Part shown: one piece after another, positions 18,454 through 26,311 of the stretch
Numbering within the stretch: the first letter of the stretch is position 1
Layout: each line of letters opens with the position of its first letter
Source of the DNA: Corynebacterium rouxii
GTDB taxonomy: Bacteria; Actinomycetota; Actinomycetes; Mycobacteriales; Mycobacteriaceae
Assembly: GCF_902702935.1 (NCBI RefSeq)
Contig: NZ_LR738855.1
Coordinates: 620,001-684,000, forward strand
Length of the DNA: 64,000 bases
Direction of reading: 5' to 3'
The notes under the pieces: model-generated
The model's database searches: none
What the model was told of the DNA's origin: nothing
Seen by the model: the letters and a program-made list of their open reading frames with translations, nothing else
Program-made: the position numbers and the translations under genes

Positions 18454-19217
18454 ATGATAAAGTCCATTAAGCTCGCGGTTGTTTCTGCAACCACTGCTCT
18501 AGCACTGACTGCTACAGGTGTCGCTGTTGCTGAAGAAGCTGTTCCTATGGTTGGTGCTGTTGTGCAAAAAGAAGACTCTGAAATAAAAGCAGCTCAGAGC
18601 AAACTGTCTGACCTTAACAGGAAGTTGGAAGAGACTAAACAGTTATTGGCGGCGGCTGAGGCTGGTAAGGGAGATCTTGCAGCAGTTCAAGCTAAACTAA
18701 GCGAATCAGAGGCTAATTTTTTGGCTGCACGGAACTCGATGCAGTCTTTCTTGGGCACTTTGAATCAGGTTCATACTGAGAAAGCTAAACAAGAGGCTCG
18801 TCGTGTTACTCGGAACCGCACAACATCTCTTAAAGCTGCTAACGAAAAAGTTCTGGAAGCTGAAAAGAGCTTCGAAGAATTGCATGGAAAATTGACGGAA
18901 GCTTATGCGATTAAATCTGCGGTTATTGCTGAAAAAAGGCTCTAGAAGCTCAACAATCCCAGATTGCAGAATATTCAAAGATGATCGAGGAAACCAAGTC
19001 TTCGATCCAAGAAGCTCAAGAAAAACTAGATAAGCTTTCCAGTAAAGCCGAAGAGCGCAAAGCGACGAATTCTGAGCAGAATGATCAGCAGATGAATGAT
19101 GAAAACCCCGGTGATTCTAAGATTTTCAGTATCATCGCGGCAGTCCTAGGAGCACTTGGTTTGGCTGGCTTGGCTGCGCGCTTTATTCCAATGATTATGA
19201 AGTTCTTTAATCGTTAA
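18454..19217 (+). pseudogene. Frameshifted secreted coiled-coil protein with C-terminal membrane anchor
   Basis: The gene starts at the ATG at 18454, behind GAGAG, with a clear signal peptide (MIKSIKLAVVSATTALALTA, cleavage after GVAVA). A long heptad-rich coiled coil follows (SKLSDLNRKLEETKQLLAAA onward). The frame stops at TAG 18943 just after an A6 run at 18932-18937. One extra A would continue it through EAQQSQIAEYSKMIEE into the next frame, ending at 19217 with a membrane segment IIAAVLGALGLAGLAARFI and KFFNR. The joined product would have about 254 residues. It may be a phase-variable surface protein, a pseudogene or a sequencing error. I do not recognise the family. Confidence 0.8.
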
Positions 19218-19239
19218 GTCTTTAAGCTAGTTTCAAACT

Positions 19240-19289
19240 AATACACTTAAGTCGGAATTGCATTAATGCAATTCCGACTTAAGTGTATT
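19240..19289. terminator. 50-bp perfect palindrome, bidirectional terminator
   Basis: The 25 bases beginning AATACACTTAAGTCGG are followed at once by their exact reverse complement, ending CTTAAGTGTATT. The palindrome lies 22 bases after the coiled-coil gene and 8 bases after the dtsR1 stop codon, so it can terminate transcripts from both sides. Its perfection and lack of a loop are unusual. Confidence 0.85.
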
Positions 19290-19297
19290 TAAGCTGC

Positions 19298-20929
19298 TTA
19301 CAGTGGGATGTTGCCGTGCTTGCGGGCGGGGCGTTGCACGTGCTTGTTACGCAGTAGTCGAAGGTTGCGGGAGATATGTCCGCGGGTTTCGCTGGGGAGG
19401 ATGACTGCGTCGATAAGCCCGCGTTCTGCGGCCATGTAGGGGTTGAGCATGTGGTTTTCGTATTCTTTCTCAAACGCTTGGGTGAGTGCGAAAACGTCTT
19501 CGTCGTTTTCTACTGCCTTGGCCAGTTCTTTGCGGTGGAGGAATCCTACGGCACCGGCGGCGCCCATGACGGCGATTTGGGCGGTTGGCCACGCGAGGTT
19601 GACATCGGCACCGAGTCCCTTGGAACCCATGACGCAGTAGGCACCGCCGTAGGCTTTGCGCATGGTAACGGTAATTTTTGGCACTGTTGCTTCGCCATAG
19701 GCATAGAGGAGTTTGGCGCCGCGGCGCAGGATACCGTTGTGTTCTTGTCCGGCGCCTGGCAGGAAGCCTGGGACGTCGACAAGCATGACAATGGGGATGT
19801 TAAATGCGTCGCAGGTGCGGATAAAGCGCGCTGCTTTTTCGGAGGCGTCGATGTCGAGGCAGCCTGCCAGCTGTGTGGGCTGGTTAGCCACAAAACCGGT
19901 GGATTCGCCCTCAATGCGACCGAATGCAATGACGACGTTTTCGGCGCGGTCGGCTTGAATCTCTAGGTAGTCGCCGTCGTCGGTGAGGGATTCGATGATG
20001 TCGCGTACGTCGTAGGGGCTCGCGGGGGAGTCGGGGATGATGTGGTCGAGGCGTAGATCATCGGGGGTGAGGTTGTCGTCGATGCTGCCGTCTTCGTGGT
20101 CGTAGTCCTCGCGTGGTGGCATACTGCGGTTATTGGAGGGTAGGAAGCTTACGAGTTCTTGAACGAATTCGAGTGCGTCTTTGTCGCTGGATGCGGTGTA
20201 GTGGCTATTGCCGGCGGCAACCATGTGTGTGGAGGCACCGCCAAGTTCTTCTTGGGTAATCATTTCGCCGGTGACGGTTTTGATCACGTCTGGACCAGTG
20301 ACAAACATTTTGGAGGTTTGATCCACCATGACTACGAAGTCGGTAAGCGCTGGGGAATAGGCGTTTCCTCCCGCGCAAGCACCCATGATGACAGAGATCT
20401 GTGGGACAACTCCGGAGGCGTTGATGTTGTGGTAGAAGGTGCGGGCGATCATGTCGAGAGAGACCGCACCGTCTTGGATGCGGGCGCCGGCGCCTTCGTA
20501 GAGGCCGATGAGGGGGCGGCCGGTGGTGACGGCGAGTTCCATGATTTTGATCATTTTTTCGCCGTAGACCTCACCGAGGGCGCCGCCGAATACGGTGCCG
20601 TCTTGGGAAAAGATGCATACTTCGCGGCCGTCGATGGTGCCCCAGCCGGTGACGATGCCGTCGGTGACGGGGCGCTTGCCGTAGAGGCCGAAGTCGTGGG
20701 TGCGGTGCCGGGCGAGCTGGTCGGTTTCGATGAAGGAGCCTTCGTCGAGGAGGTAGTCGAGGCGTTCGCGTGCTGTCATTCGGCCTTGTCTGTGCACTTT
20801 GTTGAGTGCCGTTTCGCCCATCGGTGTGTTGGCTTCAGCGCGCCGTGCCTTGAAGTCGGCGATCTTGCCTGCGGTGGTGCTTGGGCGGTGTAAAGCGTCC
20901 ACGTCGATAAAAGATGAGGAAATGGTCAT
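19298..20929 (-). CDS. accD1: Acetyl-CoA carboxylase beta subunit DtsR1/AccD1
   Basis: This 543-residue carboxyltransferase forms the acetyl-CoA carboxylase with AccBC and AccE and produces malonyl-CoA. It starts [13 protein letters not shown] and ends [10 protein letters not shown], matching C. glutamicum DtsR1, and has [26 protein letters not shown] and [16 protein letters not shown]. It is strongly similar to DtsR2 at 16373, so the pair are paralogues. It is divergent from birA, as in C. glutamicum. The ATG at 20929 has no ribosome-binding site but has a promoter at the right place for a leaderless mRNA. Confidence 0.95.
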   Translation of the reverse strand: MTISSSFIDVDALHRPSTTAGKIADFKARRAEANTPMGETALNKVHRQGRMTARERLDYLLDEGSFIETDQLARHRTHDFGLYGKRPVTDGIVTGWGTIDGREVCIFSQDGTVFGGALGEVYGEKMIKIMELAVTTGRPLIGLYEGAGARIQDGAVSLDMIARTFYHNINASGVVPQISVIMGACAGGNAYSPALTDFVVMVDQTSKMFVTGPDVIKTVTGEMITQEELGGASTHMVAAGNSHYTASSDKDALEFVQELVSFLPSNNRSMPPREDYDHEDGSIDDNLTPDDLRLDHIIPDSPASPYDVRDIIESLTDDGDYLEIQADRAENVVIAFGRIEGESTGFVANQPTQLAGCLDIDASEKAARFIRTCDAFNIPIVMLVDVPGFLPGAGQEHNGILRRGAKLLYAYGEATVPKITVTMRKAYGGAYCVMGSKGLGADVNLAWPTAQIAVMGAAGAVGFLHRKELAKAVENDEDVFALTQAFEKEYENHMLNPYMAAERGLIDAVILPSETRGHISRNLRLLRNKHVQRPARKHGNIPL

Positions 20930-20937
20930 GTTTGGAG

Positions 20938-20997
20938 AGAATAGCGCCTCGATGGTTAGTTTTCAATACAAAAACGTTCGGCGTGTTGAAAAACTAA
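20938..20997 (-). promoter_or_regulatory. accD1 promoter with overlapping inverted repeat
   Basis: On the minus strand, TTGAAA (20961-20966) and TATTCT (20938-20943) are 17 bases apart, and the -10 box ends 8 bases before the ATG. An inverted repeat, TTAGTTTTCAA (20956-20966) and TTGAAAAACTAA (20986-20997), covers the -35 box. C. glutamicum accD1 is controlled by the TetR-type repressor FasR, so this may be its operator; that link is inference. Confidence 0.6.
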
Positions 20998-21054
20998 AAA
21001 ATTCTCCATAAAGATCGCCGGTAGCCGGCATGCCCACCTTTTTGCGGCAACGAC

Positions 21055-21060
21055 TATTAT
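21055..21060 (+). promoter_or_regulatory. Leaderless -10 box of birA
   Basis: TATTAT ends 7 bases before the birA ATG at 21068. The intervening CTAAGGA abuts the start codon, too close to act as a normal ribosome-binding site, so a leaderless transcript is likely. Confidence 0.45.
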
Positions 21061-21067
21061 CTAAGGA

Positions 21068-21880
21068 ATGACTTCCCCCGTGTCTTCTGATTCCCGCGCC
21101 CCCTTGGACATTGCTTGGCTTCGCGAACAGCTCGTTGAAAACGGACCCTACAACCGTCTCGAGCACACGATGGCAACGGGATCGACAAACACGGATCTCG
21201 TGGCGGCGGCACATGCTGGGGCACCGGAATGGACAGCATTTCTTACCGAACACCAGTCACAAGGCCGCGGGCGTATGGGGCGCAAATATGAATCACCTGC
21301 GGGCGCACAGCTCACCCTTTCCGTTCTTATCCGACCCCGCAAAGAATCGGTTTCGCGGCTAGGAACCATGCCACTTGCCACAGGACTCGCGCTTGTTGAC
21401 GTCCTCGGCTCTGATCCTCGTATCGGCCTCAAATGGCCCAACGACCTGCTATGCGACGGCCGCAAGCTCTGCGGCATTTTGGCAGAAGCTGTAAGCCTTG
21501 GTGATCACCCTGCCGTCGTGATCGGTTTAGGGCTTAATACCGCGCTGACCAAAGAAGAACTCCCTGTCAACCACGCCACCAGCCTTGATCTTGAGGGCAT
21601 TACCTATGAACGCAACCAGCTGGCCGTGGATGTGCTCAACGCCTTGTATAAGCGCCTGAACCAATGGATTGCGGGCGATCCCTCGCTGATGGGGGCCTAT
21701 CGACGCGTGTGTACGTCGATAGGCGCGGATGTGCGCGTCGTGTTGTCGGAAGATAAGGAACTGCTTGGAGTGGCTGAGTCTGTCACCGATGAAGGCCTCA
21801 TCTGCGTGCGCGATGCTAGCGGTGAACTACATGAATTTATGGTCGGTGACGTGACCCATCTACGACTTCAGGACAAATAA
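21068..21880 (+). CDS. birA: Biotin-protein ligase
   Basis: The 270-residue protein attaches biotin to acceptor lysines, here of AccBC and pyruvate carboxylase. The ligase core is visible in STNTDLVAAA, EHQSQGRGRMGRKYESP, KWPNDLLCDGRKLCGILAE and GLGLNTAL. It lacks the N-terminal DNA-binding domain of bifunctional BirA proteins, so it should be a monofunctional ligase. It is divergent from accD1 and its stop codon directly abuts the GTG of the next gene. Confidence 0.95.
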   Translation: MTSPVSSDSRAPLDIAWLREQLVENGPYNRLEHTMATGSTNTDLVAAAHAGAPEWTAFLTEHQSQGRGRMGRKYESPAGAQLTLSVLIRPRKESVSRLGTMPLATGLALVDVLGSDPRIGLKWPNDLLCDGRKLCGILAEAVSLGDHPAVVIGLGLNTALTKEELPVNHATSLDLEGITYERNQLAVDVLNALYKRLNQWIAGDPSLMGAYRRVCTSIGADVRVVLSEDKELLGVAESVTDEGLICVRDASGELHEFMVGDVTHLRLQDK

Positions 21881-22345
21881 GTGGCGGGAATCCGATTACA
21901 ACCTGGGGAAGAAGTCCGAGTCGACATCACCGCACCGCTGACACGTTTGATGCTTCCCGTATGTGAATTGCTCCTTATTACTGGACTGTGTTGGATGGGG
22001 ATCGGCTTCCTTGATAAGTCGGCACTAGACCCCAACAATGACCCCACCATGCGCAATGGTGTTGTGTTGCTGTGGGCTGCCTTGAGCTGCTGGCGCTTTG
22101 CGCTGCCGGTCGTGCGTGCCCGCAAGGAACGCATAATCGTCACTAACCAGCGAATCATCCTGCGAGCGCCAGGTCTTATGGGGGCGAAAGAATCGATTCC
22201 GTTTCACGCCGTGCGCCATATCGGGCGCAAAAGGAAAAATATATCCTTGGCCGTGGCTGGTTATTCCCGCCCCATTCTTCTGCCCAATGTTGCTAAGGCT
22301 AAATATGTAGTCAATGAAATAGAGCAACATATCGTCTGGCGGTAG
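21881..22345 (+). CDS. Membrane protein with PH-like (DUF304) domain
   Basis: The 154-residue protein has two membrane helices (LMLPVCELLLITGLCWMGIG and VVLLWAALSCWRFALPVV) followed by a bacterial PH-type domain: ERIIVTNQRIILRAPG and ESIPFHAVRHIGRKR. The function of these small proteins is unknown. The GTG at 21881 directly follows the birA stop, with AGGA 8 bases upstream, so the two genes form an operon. Confidence 0.82.
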   Translation: MAGIRLQPGEEVRVDITAPLTRLMLPVCELLLITGLCWMGIGFLDKSALDPNNDPTMRNGVVLLWAALSCWRFALPVVRARKERIIVTNQRIILRAPGLMGAKESIPFHAVRHIGRKRKNISLAVAGYSRPILLPNVAKAKYVVNEIEQHIVWR

Positions 22346-22393
22346 CCTCTGTATCTGGTTATAACCGGCATGGGGTGGTACAGGGGTACACGC

Positions 22394-22399
22394 TATAGT
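22394..22399 (+). promoter_or_regulatory. Leaderless -10 box of purK
   Basis: TATAGT ends 8 bases before the GTG at 22408, and no ribosome-binding site is present upstream of that codon, so transcription probably begins at or next to the start codon. Confidence 0.5.
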
Positions 22400-22407
22400 T
22401 GTTACCC

Positions 22408-23604
22408 GTGACTCACAGCAACGGTAATCCAGCAGCCCACGCGACAGACATGCCAATTCTGTGCGTGATCGGCGACGGTCAATTGGCACGAATGATGCAC
22501 ACCGCAGCTATCGAGTTAGGGCAATCGGTGCGTATTCTCGCAGGAACTCCTAATGTCTCCGCAGCGCAGGTAGCAGCCGACGTTGTGCTGGGGGACTACA
22601 CCAACCTCGACGATCTGCGCCGCGTCACCGAAGGTACACACGCAGTCACCTTCGATCACGAACACGTGCCCAACCAGCACCTAGAAGCACTGATCGCAGA
22701 AGGAATCAACGTCCAACCGCGGCCAGCTGCATTGGTCAATGCACAAGACAAACTTTTGATGCGTCAGCGGCTTGCAGAACTCGGTGCACCGGTTCCCGCA
22801 TTCGTAGCCATCGACAGCGTCGAAGACGCCACCGCATTCTGGAACACCGTTGACGGTGCCGTCTGTTTGAAAGCCCGCCGCGGCGGCTACGACGGCAAAG
22901 GCGTATGGTTCCCCGGTACCCTCGAGGAACTGATCGAGCTTGTCTCCGAACTACTAGCAGCCGGAACCCCGCTAATGGGCGAGCACAAAGTGACCCTTGT
23001 TCGTGAGCTTTCCGCCATGGTCGCTCGTACCCCCTCCGGTGAAGTCAAAGGCTGGCCAGTCGTAGAATCCATCCAAAAAGATGGCATCTGCTGGTTCGCT
23101 ATCGCACCTGCTCCTGATCTTTCTCCAGAGCTGAAAGAACAAGCAGAAAACGTTGCCATCACCCTTGCCACTGAACTCGGCGTGACCGGCAACCTCGCCG
23201 TTGAACTGTTTGAAACCCCCGACGGCATCTTTGTCAACGAGCTAGCCATGCGCCCCCACAACACAGGGCACTGGACTCAAAATGGCTGCGTGACCGACCA
23301 ATTCGAACAGCACATCCGTGCTGTGCTCGACCTACCGCTAGGATCGACCGCACCGCTGCAAAACTACACCGTTATGGCAAACGTTCTCGGTGCTGCCGAA
23401 GACCCCGAAACCCCCATGCCACAGCGCATGATTGACGTGTGGAAGCGCTACCCAGAAGCGAAAATCCACATGTACGGTAAAGACCACCGCCCAGGTCGCA
23501 AAATCGGTCACGTCAACATGGCCGGCGCAGATGTAGAAGACCTCAAAGCTGCTGCTGAAAACGCCGCCCACTACCTCGTTCACGCCGAATGGAAGGAACA
23601 ATAA
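22408..23604 (+). CDS. purK: 5-(carboxyamino)imidazole ribonucleotide synthase
   Basis: This ATP-grasp enzyme converts AIR, ATP and bicarbonate to N5-CAIR in purine synthesis. Visible motifs are [11 protein letters not shown] at the N-terminus, [15 protein letters not shown] in the ATP-grasp fold, and [14 protein letters not shown] near the metal site. The GTG at 22408 gives 398 residues and suits a leaderless mRNA; an ATG at 22450 or a TTG at 22399 are alternatives. The stop codon overlaps the purE start by one base (TAATG), so the product is passed to PurE made from the same mRNA. Confidence 0.95.
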   Translation: MTHSNGNPAAHATDMPILCVIGDGQLARMMHTAAIELGQSVRILAGTPNVSAAQVAADVVLGDYTNLDDLRRVTEGTHAVTFDHEHVPNQHLEALIAEGINVQPRPAALVNAQDKLLMRQRLAELGAPVPAFVAIDSVEDATAFWNTVDGAVCLKARRGGYDGKGVWFPGTLEELIELVSELLAAGTPLMGEHKVTLVRELSAMVARTPSGEVKGWPVVESIQKDGICWFAIAPAPDLSPELKEQAENVAITLATELGVTGNLAVELFETPDGIFVNELAMRPHNTGHWTQNGCVTDQFEQHIRAVLDLPLGSTAPLQNYTVMANVLGAAEDPETPMPQRMIDVWKRYPEAKIHMYGKDHRPGRKIGHVNMAGADVEDLKAAAENAAHYLVHAEWKEQ

Positions 23605-24104
23605 TGACACCACTCGTAGGCCTTATCATGGGCTCCGACTCCGACTGGCCCACCGTCGAACCAGCCGCCGAGGTACTCGCTGAATTCGGCATCCCCTTCG
23701 AAGTAGGCGTAGTTTCTGCACACCGCACTCCAGAGAAAATGCTGGCATACGCAAAAACCGCTCACGAACGTGGCCTGAAATGCATCATTGCCTGCGCTGG
23801 CGGTGCCGCACACCTCCCCGGCATGGTGGCAGCAGCCACGCCACTACCCGTCATCGGAATCCCACGCGCCCTCAAAGAACTTGACGGCATGGATTCTCTG
23901 CTCTCCATCGTCCAAATGCCAGGCGGAGTTCCTGTAGCGACCGTCTCCATCGGAGGCGCTAAAAATGCCGGCCTACTAGCAGCACGCATCCTCGGTGCCG
24001 GCGACCCAGAACTGGTAACCAAGATGGCTGATTACCAAGAAAACATGCGCCAAGAAGTTGAGCAGAAAGATGCCAACCTCAAGAAGAAATTGATGGGCGA
24101 GTAA
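23604..24104 (+). CDS. purE: N5-carboxyaminoimidazole ribonucleotide mutase
   Basis: The 166-residue protein converts N5-CAIR to CAIR, the step after PurK. It has the class I PurE signature [19 protein letters not shown] and the [11 protein letters not shown] loop. The start at 23604 overlaps the purK stop and has GGAAGGAA 5 bases upstream; an upstream in-frame ATG at 23589 overlaps that ribosome-binding site and is less likely. Confidence 0.96.
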   Translation: MTPLVGLIMGSDSDWPTVEPAAEVLAEFGIPFEVGVVSAHRTPEKMLAYAKTAHERGLKCIIACAGGAAHLPGMVAAATPLPVIGIPRALKELDGMDSLLSIVQMPGGVPVATVSIGGAKNAGLLAARILGAGDPELVTKMADYQENMRQEVEQKDANLKKKLMGE

Positions 24105-24108
24105 GTTT

Positions 24109-24570
24109 TTGTTCCGGAAGGAATCGACGATTCTTGTCTTGGGCTCCAAAGTCAGGGGAGCCCAACCAGGTCACGTGTTACGCTGGCGACTCGAGCATGC
24201 GCTTGAGCTATCTCGGCACACCACGGGGCCTATTGTTGTTTCTGGCAAGGGGGAGGCCTATGTGATGGACGATTGGTTGATTCGCCACGGGGTGGATTAT
24301 CGGCGCCTGATCGTGGAACCGGAGGCGACAAGCACCAATGAAAACATAGAAAATGCTCACGCCTTGTTGCCGGATACCCAAGAGTGGTTGGTGGTTACCA
24401 GTGATTTTCATAAGCTGCGTACCCTTGCGTGGGCGCGCCATCTTGGGGTGCCCATTCGCGTGAGCTCGGCGGTGACTAAGCCGCCATTTCGAGTCAATAA
24501 TTTTGTTCGCGAGTGCTTCGCTTTGCCGCACTCACTGTTGCGCATTGCGTGGCGACGCCTCCTAGCGTAG
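24109..24570 (+). CDS. DUF218 (YdcF/ElyC-like) family protein
   Basis: The 153-residue protein has the DUF218 pattern: ILVLGSKVRG, PIVVSGKGEA, EPEATSTNENIENA and VVTSDFHKLRTLAWARHLG. Members such as SanA and ElyC affect the cell envelope in enterobacteria, but the chemistry is unknown. There is no signal peptide or membrane helix. The likely start is the TTG at 24109, 4 bases after purE, with a poor ribosome-binding site, so it should be coupled to purKE. Its first codons carry a copy of the dispersed palindrome. Confidence 0.8.
   Translation: MFRKESTILVLGSKVRGAQPGHVLRWRLEHALELSRHTTGPIVVSGKGEAYVMDDWLIRHGVDYRRLIVEPEATSTNENIENAHALLPDTQEWLVVTSDFHKLRTLAWARHLGVPIRVSSAVTKPPFRVNNFVRECFALPHSLLRIAWRRLLA
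24116..24136. repeat. Dispersed palindrome, copy 3 (eroded)
   Basis: GGAAGGAATCG at 24116-24126 is followed by one A and by CGATTCTT, so the right arm is intact for about 6 bases and then diverges. It lies in the first codons of the DUF218 gene, where the plus strand reads FRKESTI, almost the same peptide as in copy 4. Confidence 0.65.
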
Positions 24571-24861
24571 CGTCGCCGCCTCGTCGCGGTTGATACGTCC
24601 GAAGTTGTAATAAGCTGCGCAGACGCCTTCCGGAGAGACCATGCATGTTCCGATAATGGTTGCCACGTGGTCTGGGCCGATAAAGCCATCGATTTTGGTG
24701 AGGTTGTTCTTGGCTACTTTGACGGCGTCGAGAAACGAGCGTGTGGCCACCGCAGATCTCCATAAGCGGAATCTTGCCAAGCTAGGCTGTGTCCTTTCAC
24801 CTCGATTGAGAAGCGTTTTGGTGGCTTCGGGATCGTGGAACTCATCTACGTGCTTCATCAA
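24562..24861 (-). pseudogene. hypD: hypD remnant (hydrogenase maturation)
   Basis: On the minus strand the frame from 24861 reads MKHVDEFHDPEATKTLL, the typical HypD N-terminus. Another frame then reads MEICGGHT, the conserved HypD cysteine motif, and the first frame resumes with IDGFIGPDHVATIIGT, which is HypD sequence from much further along the protein. The remnant therefore has at least one frameshift and a large internal deletion; HypD normally has about 370 residues and only about 100 codons remain. It cannot make the HypCD complex that builds the NiFe-hydrogenase cyanide ligands. Confidence 0.8.
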
Positions 24862-25479
24862 ATCTCCGATGACTCAAACGATTGCGCTCATCGTCAAAGT
24901 CGTCTAGATGCTTAATTTGCTGCAATGTTACGGTCGTTTTTCTTTGGACTGCATGTGGTTGATCCCGCATAGTTTTGGCATTTACATCCAAAGACTGACA
25001 AATGTGCTGACGAGTCTGCTAACCACTGAATAGCAAGAAGGACTTTAAAACCTGCTGGGCATCACCCAGTGCTACGCGTTTATTAAATGTCACGGCTCGC
25101 TATTTTGGGCACACAACCCACTCCAGCAGTTGTACTATATCGGTCATTTTGCATACTGTACTTGCACAATGGTTACTGCGGTGACTTCCTATGGGCTTGC
25201 CAACCACACTAGCTAGTTCTGGATCATGATGCCTTACTCAGGGTGTCGGTGGGGAATCCTAATTATTCGCCTGATTCACGCTGTCATCAAGTACATTATT
25301 TGGACATTCGTGTCTATCTCACTGTACGTGTCGATGCCACAGAGATTGGGTAACGAGAACGCAGGGCTTACGGTACTGCGCTGCCCCAACTACGTCGACG
25401 ATGGAGTAGCCGTTGCGGCAAGATTCAGATAGGGGAATAGAACTGAGCGTGGAGAATTCGATTAGGACGGCTAATCCGT
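24862..25479. other. Non-coding, decayed region between hypD and hypC remnants
   Basis: About 620 bases contain only short frames without recognisable products; the longest, 25226-25432 on the plus strand, shows no family features. Lying between two decayed hyp genes, this is probably eroded DNA of the same former locus, but I could not identify further fragments. Confidence 0.5.
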
Positions 25480-25641
25480 GTTTGCCGTGTGGTTGAGGTT
25501 TTGGAAGGCCCGCTGCCGATGGCGGTGGTGGATATGGCTGGTGAGCAGCGGACCTGTTCGGCAATGTATGTGCCTGAGGTGCAGGTGGGGCAGTATGTGT
25601 TGGTGCAGCAGGTTCAGCTTGCCCCACGGGAGCCACGTTAG
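25480..25641 (+). pseudogene. hypC: hypC remnant (hydrogenase maturation)
   Basis: The plus strand encodes CRVVEVLEGPLPMAVVDMAG, then MYVPEVQVGQYVLVQ, and stops at 25639-25641. This matches the HypC/HupF family, whose usual pattern is MCLxIPxxVVEV, then A-VDFGG, then GDYVLVH. The N-terminal Met-Cys that is essential for HypC function is missing because no start codon precedes the matching segment in frame. The stop overlaps the end of the gene on the other strand. Confidence 0.72.
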
Positions 25642-26300
25642 AGGTTTCGTGCGCTGACTTTTTCGGCGGCGCAGATGGCGTCGATACGCTCGGGGGTGGG
25701 GCTGCCTGCGACGATGACTGCGGAGCCGCTGGCAGCGAGGGGGTTGATAACTGCGTGGGTGAAACCGTCGAGGTCTATCCAGCCGCGGCTGATGAGTCGG
25801 GTGTTGGGCTGGAGTGGATTGGTGGCGGCGAAGTCTTCAATGCGTGGGGTGGGTTCGAAGAATTGGTCGCCGTAGAAACGCACGGTGGGGGCGAAGTCGA
25901 TGGCTCCGTCGGGCAGTATTGCGCCGCATTCTTCTACGCCGCGGCCGAAGGGGTCGTCGGTGACAAGATACGTATCGACGTCTCCACTGACGGCGTGATC
26001 TGGTGTGACAAATAGTGCTTCGGATTCTGGATGGTCGCTAGCGGCGCCAAAGTGTGGGGTGATCCCTGCGGCAAGTGCCCCAAGTGCGATGGCGATTGAT
26101 TGCCAACTTGGTGGCAGGTCGATGCAGATGGTGGCGCCGGCGTCGAGTCCGGATTCTTCGCGCAGCATGTTGGCTACTTTTGCTGCCCAATTATCGAGGG
26201 TGATTCCGGAGAAATCAAGACGCGCCCCAGTGTCTTCGTTATACACGGTGACACGTGGGGCGGCGGGTTCAGTGGCAAGGATGTTTGCGAGTAGCTCCAT
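25638..26300 (-). CDS. TIGR03089 family protein
   Basis: The 220-residue protein matches the actinobacterial TIGR03089 family, which looks like a shortened N-terminal part of an AMP-binding enzyme: YNEDTGARLDFSGITLDNWAAK (read in pieces), IDLPPSWQSIAIALGALAAG and a C-terminal GSAVIVAG. It lacks the AMP-binding catalytic motifs, so ligase activity is not expected. It starts 11 bases after lcpA on the same strand, and the pairing with lcpA is conserved. Confidence 0.82.
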   Translation of the reverse strand: MELLANILATEPAAPRVTVYNEDTGARLDFSGITLDNWAAKVANMLREESGLDAGATICIDLPPSWQSIAIALGALAAGITPHFGAASDHPESEALFVTPDHAVSGDVDTYLVTDDPFGRGVEECGAILPDGAIDFAPTVRFYGDQFFEPTPRIEDFAATNPLQPNTRLISRGWIDLDGFTHAVINPLAASGSAVIVAGSPTPERIDAICAAEKVSARNL

Positions 26301-26311
26301 GCCTGCTCATG

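Noticed and set aside
25226..25432. 68-codon frame between the hyp remnants
   Set aside because: There is no family feature, and the surrounding DNA is decayed.
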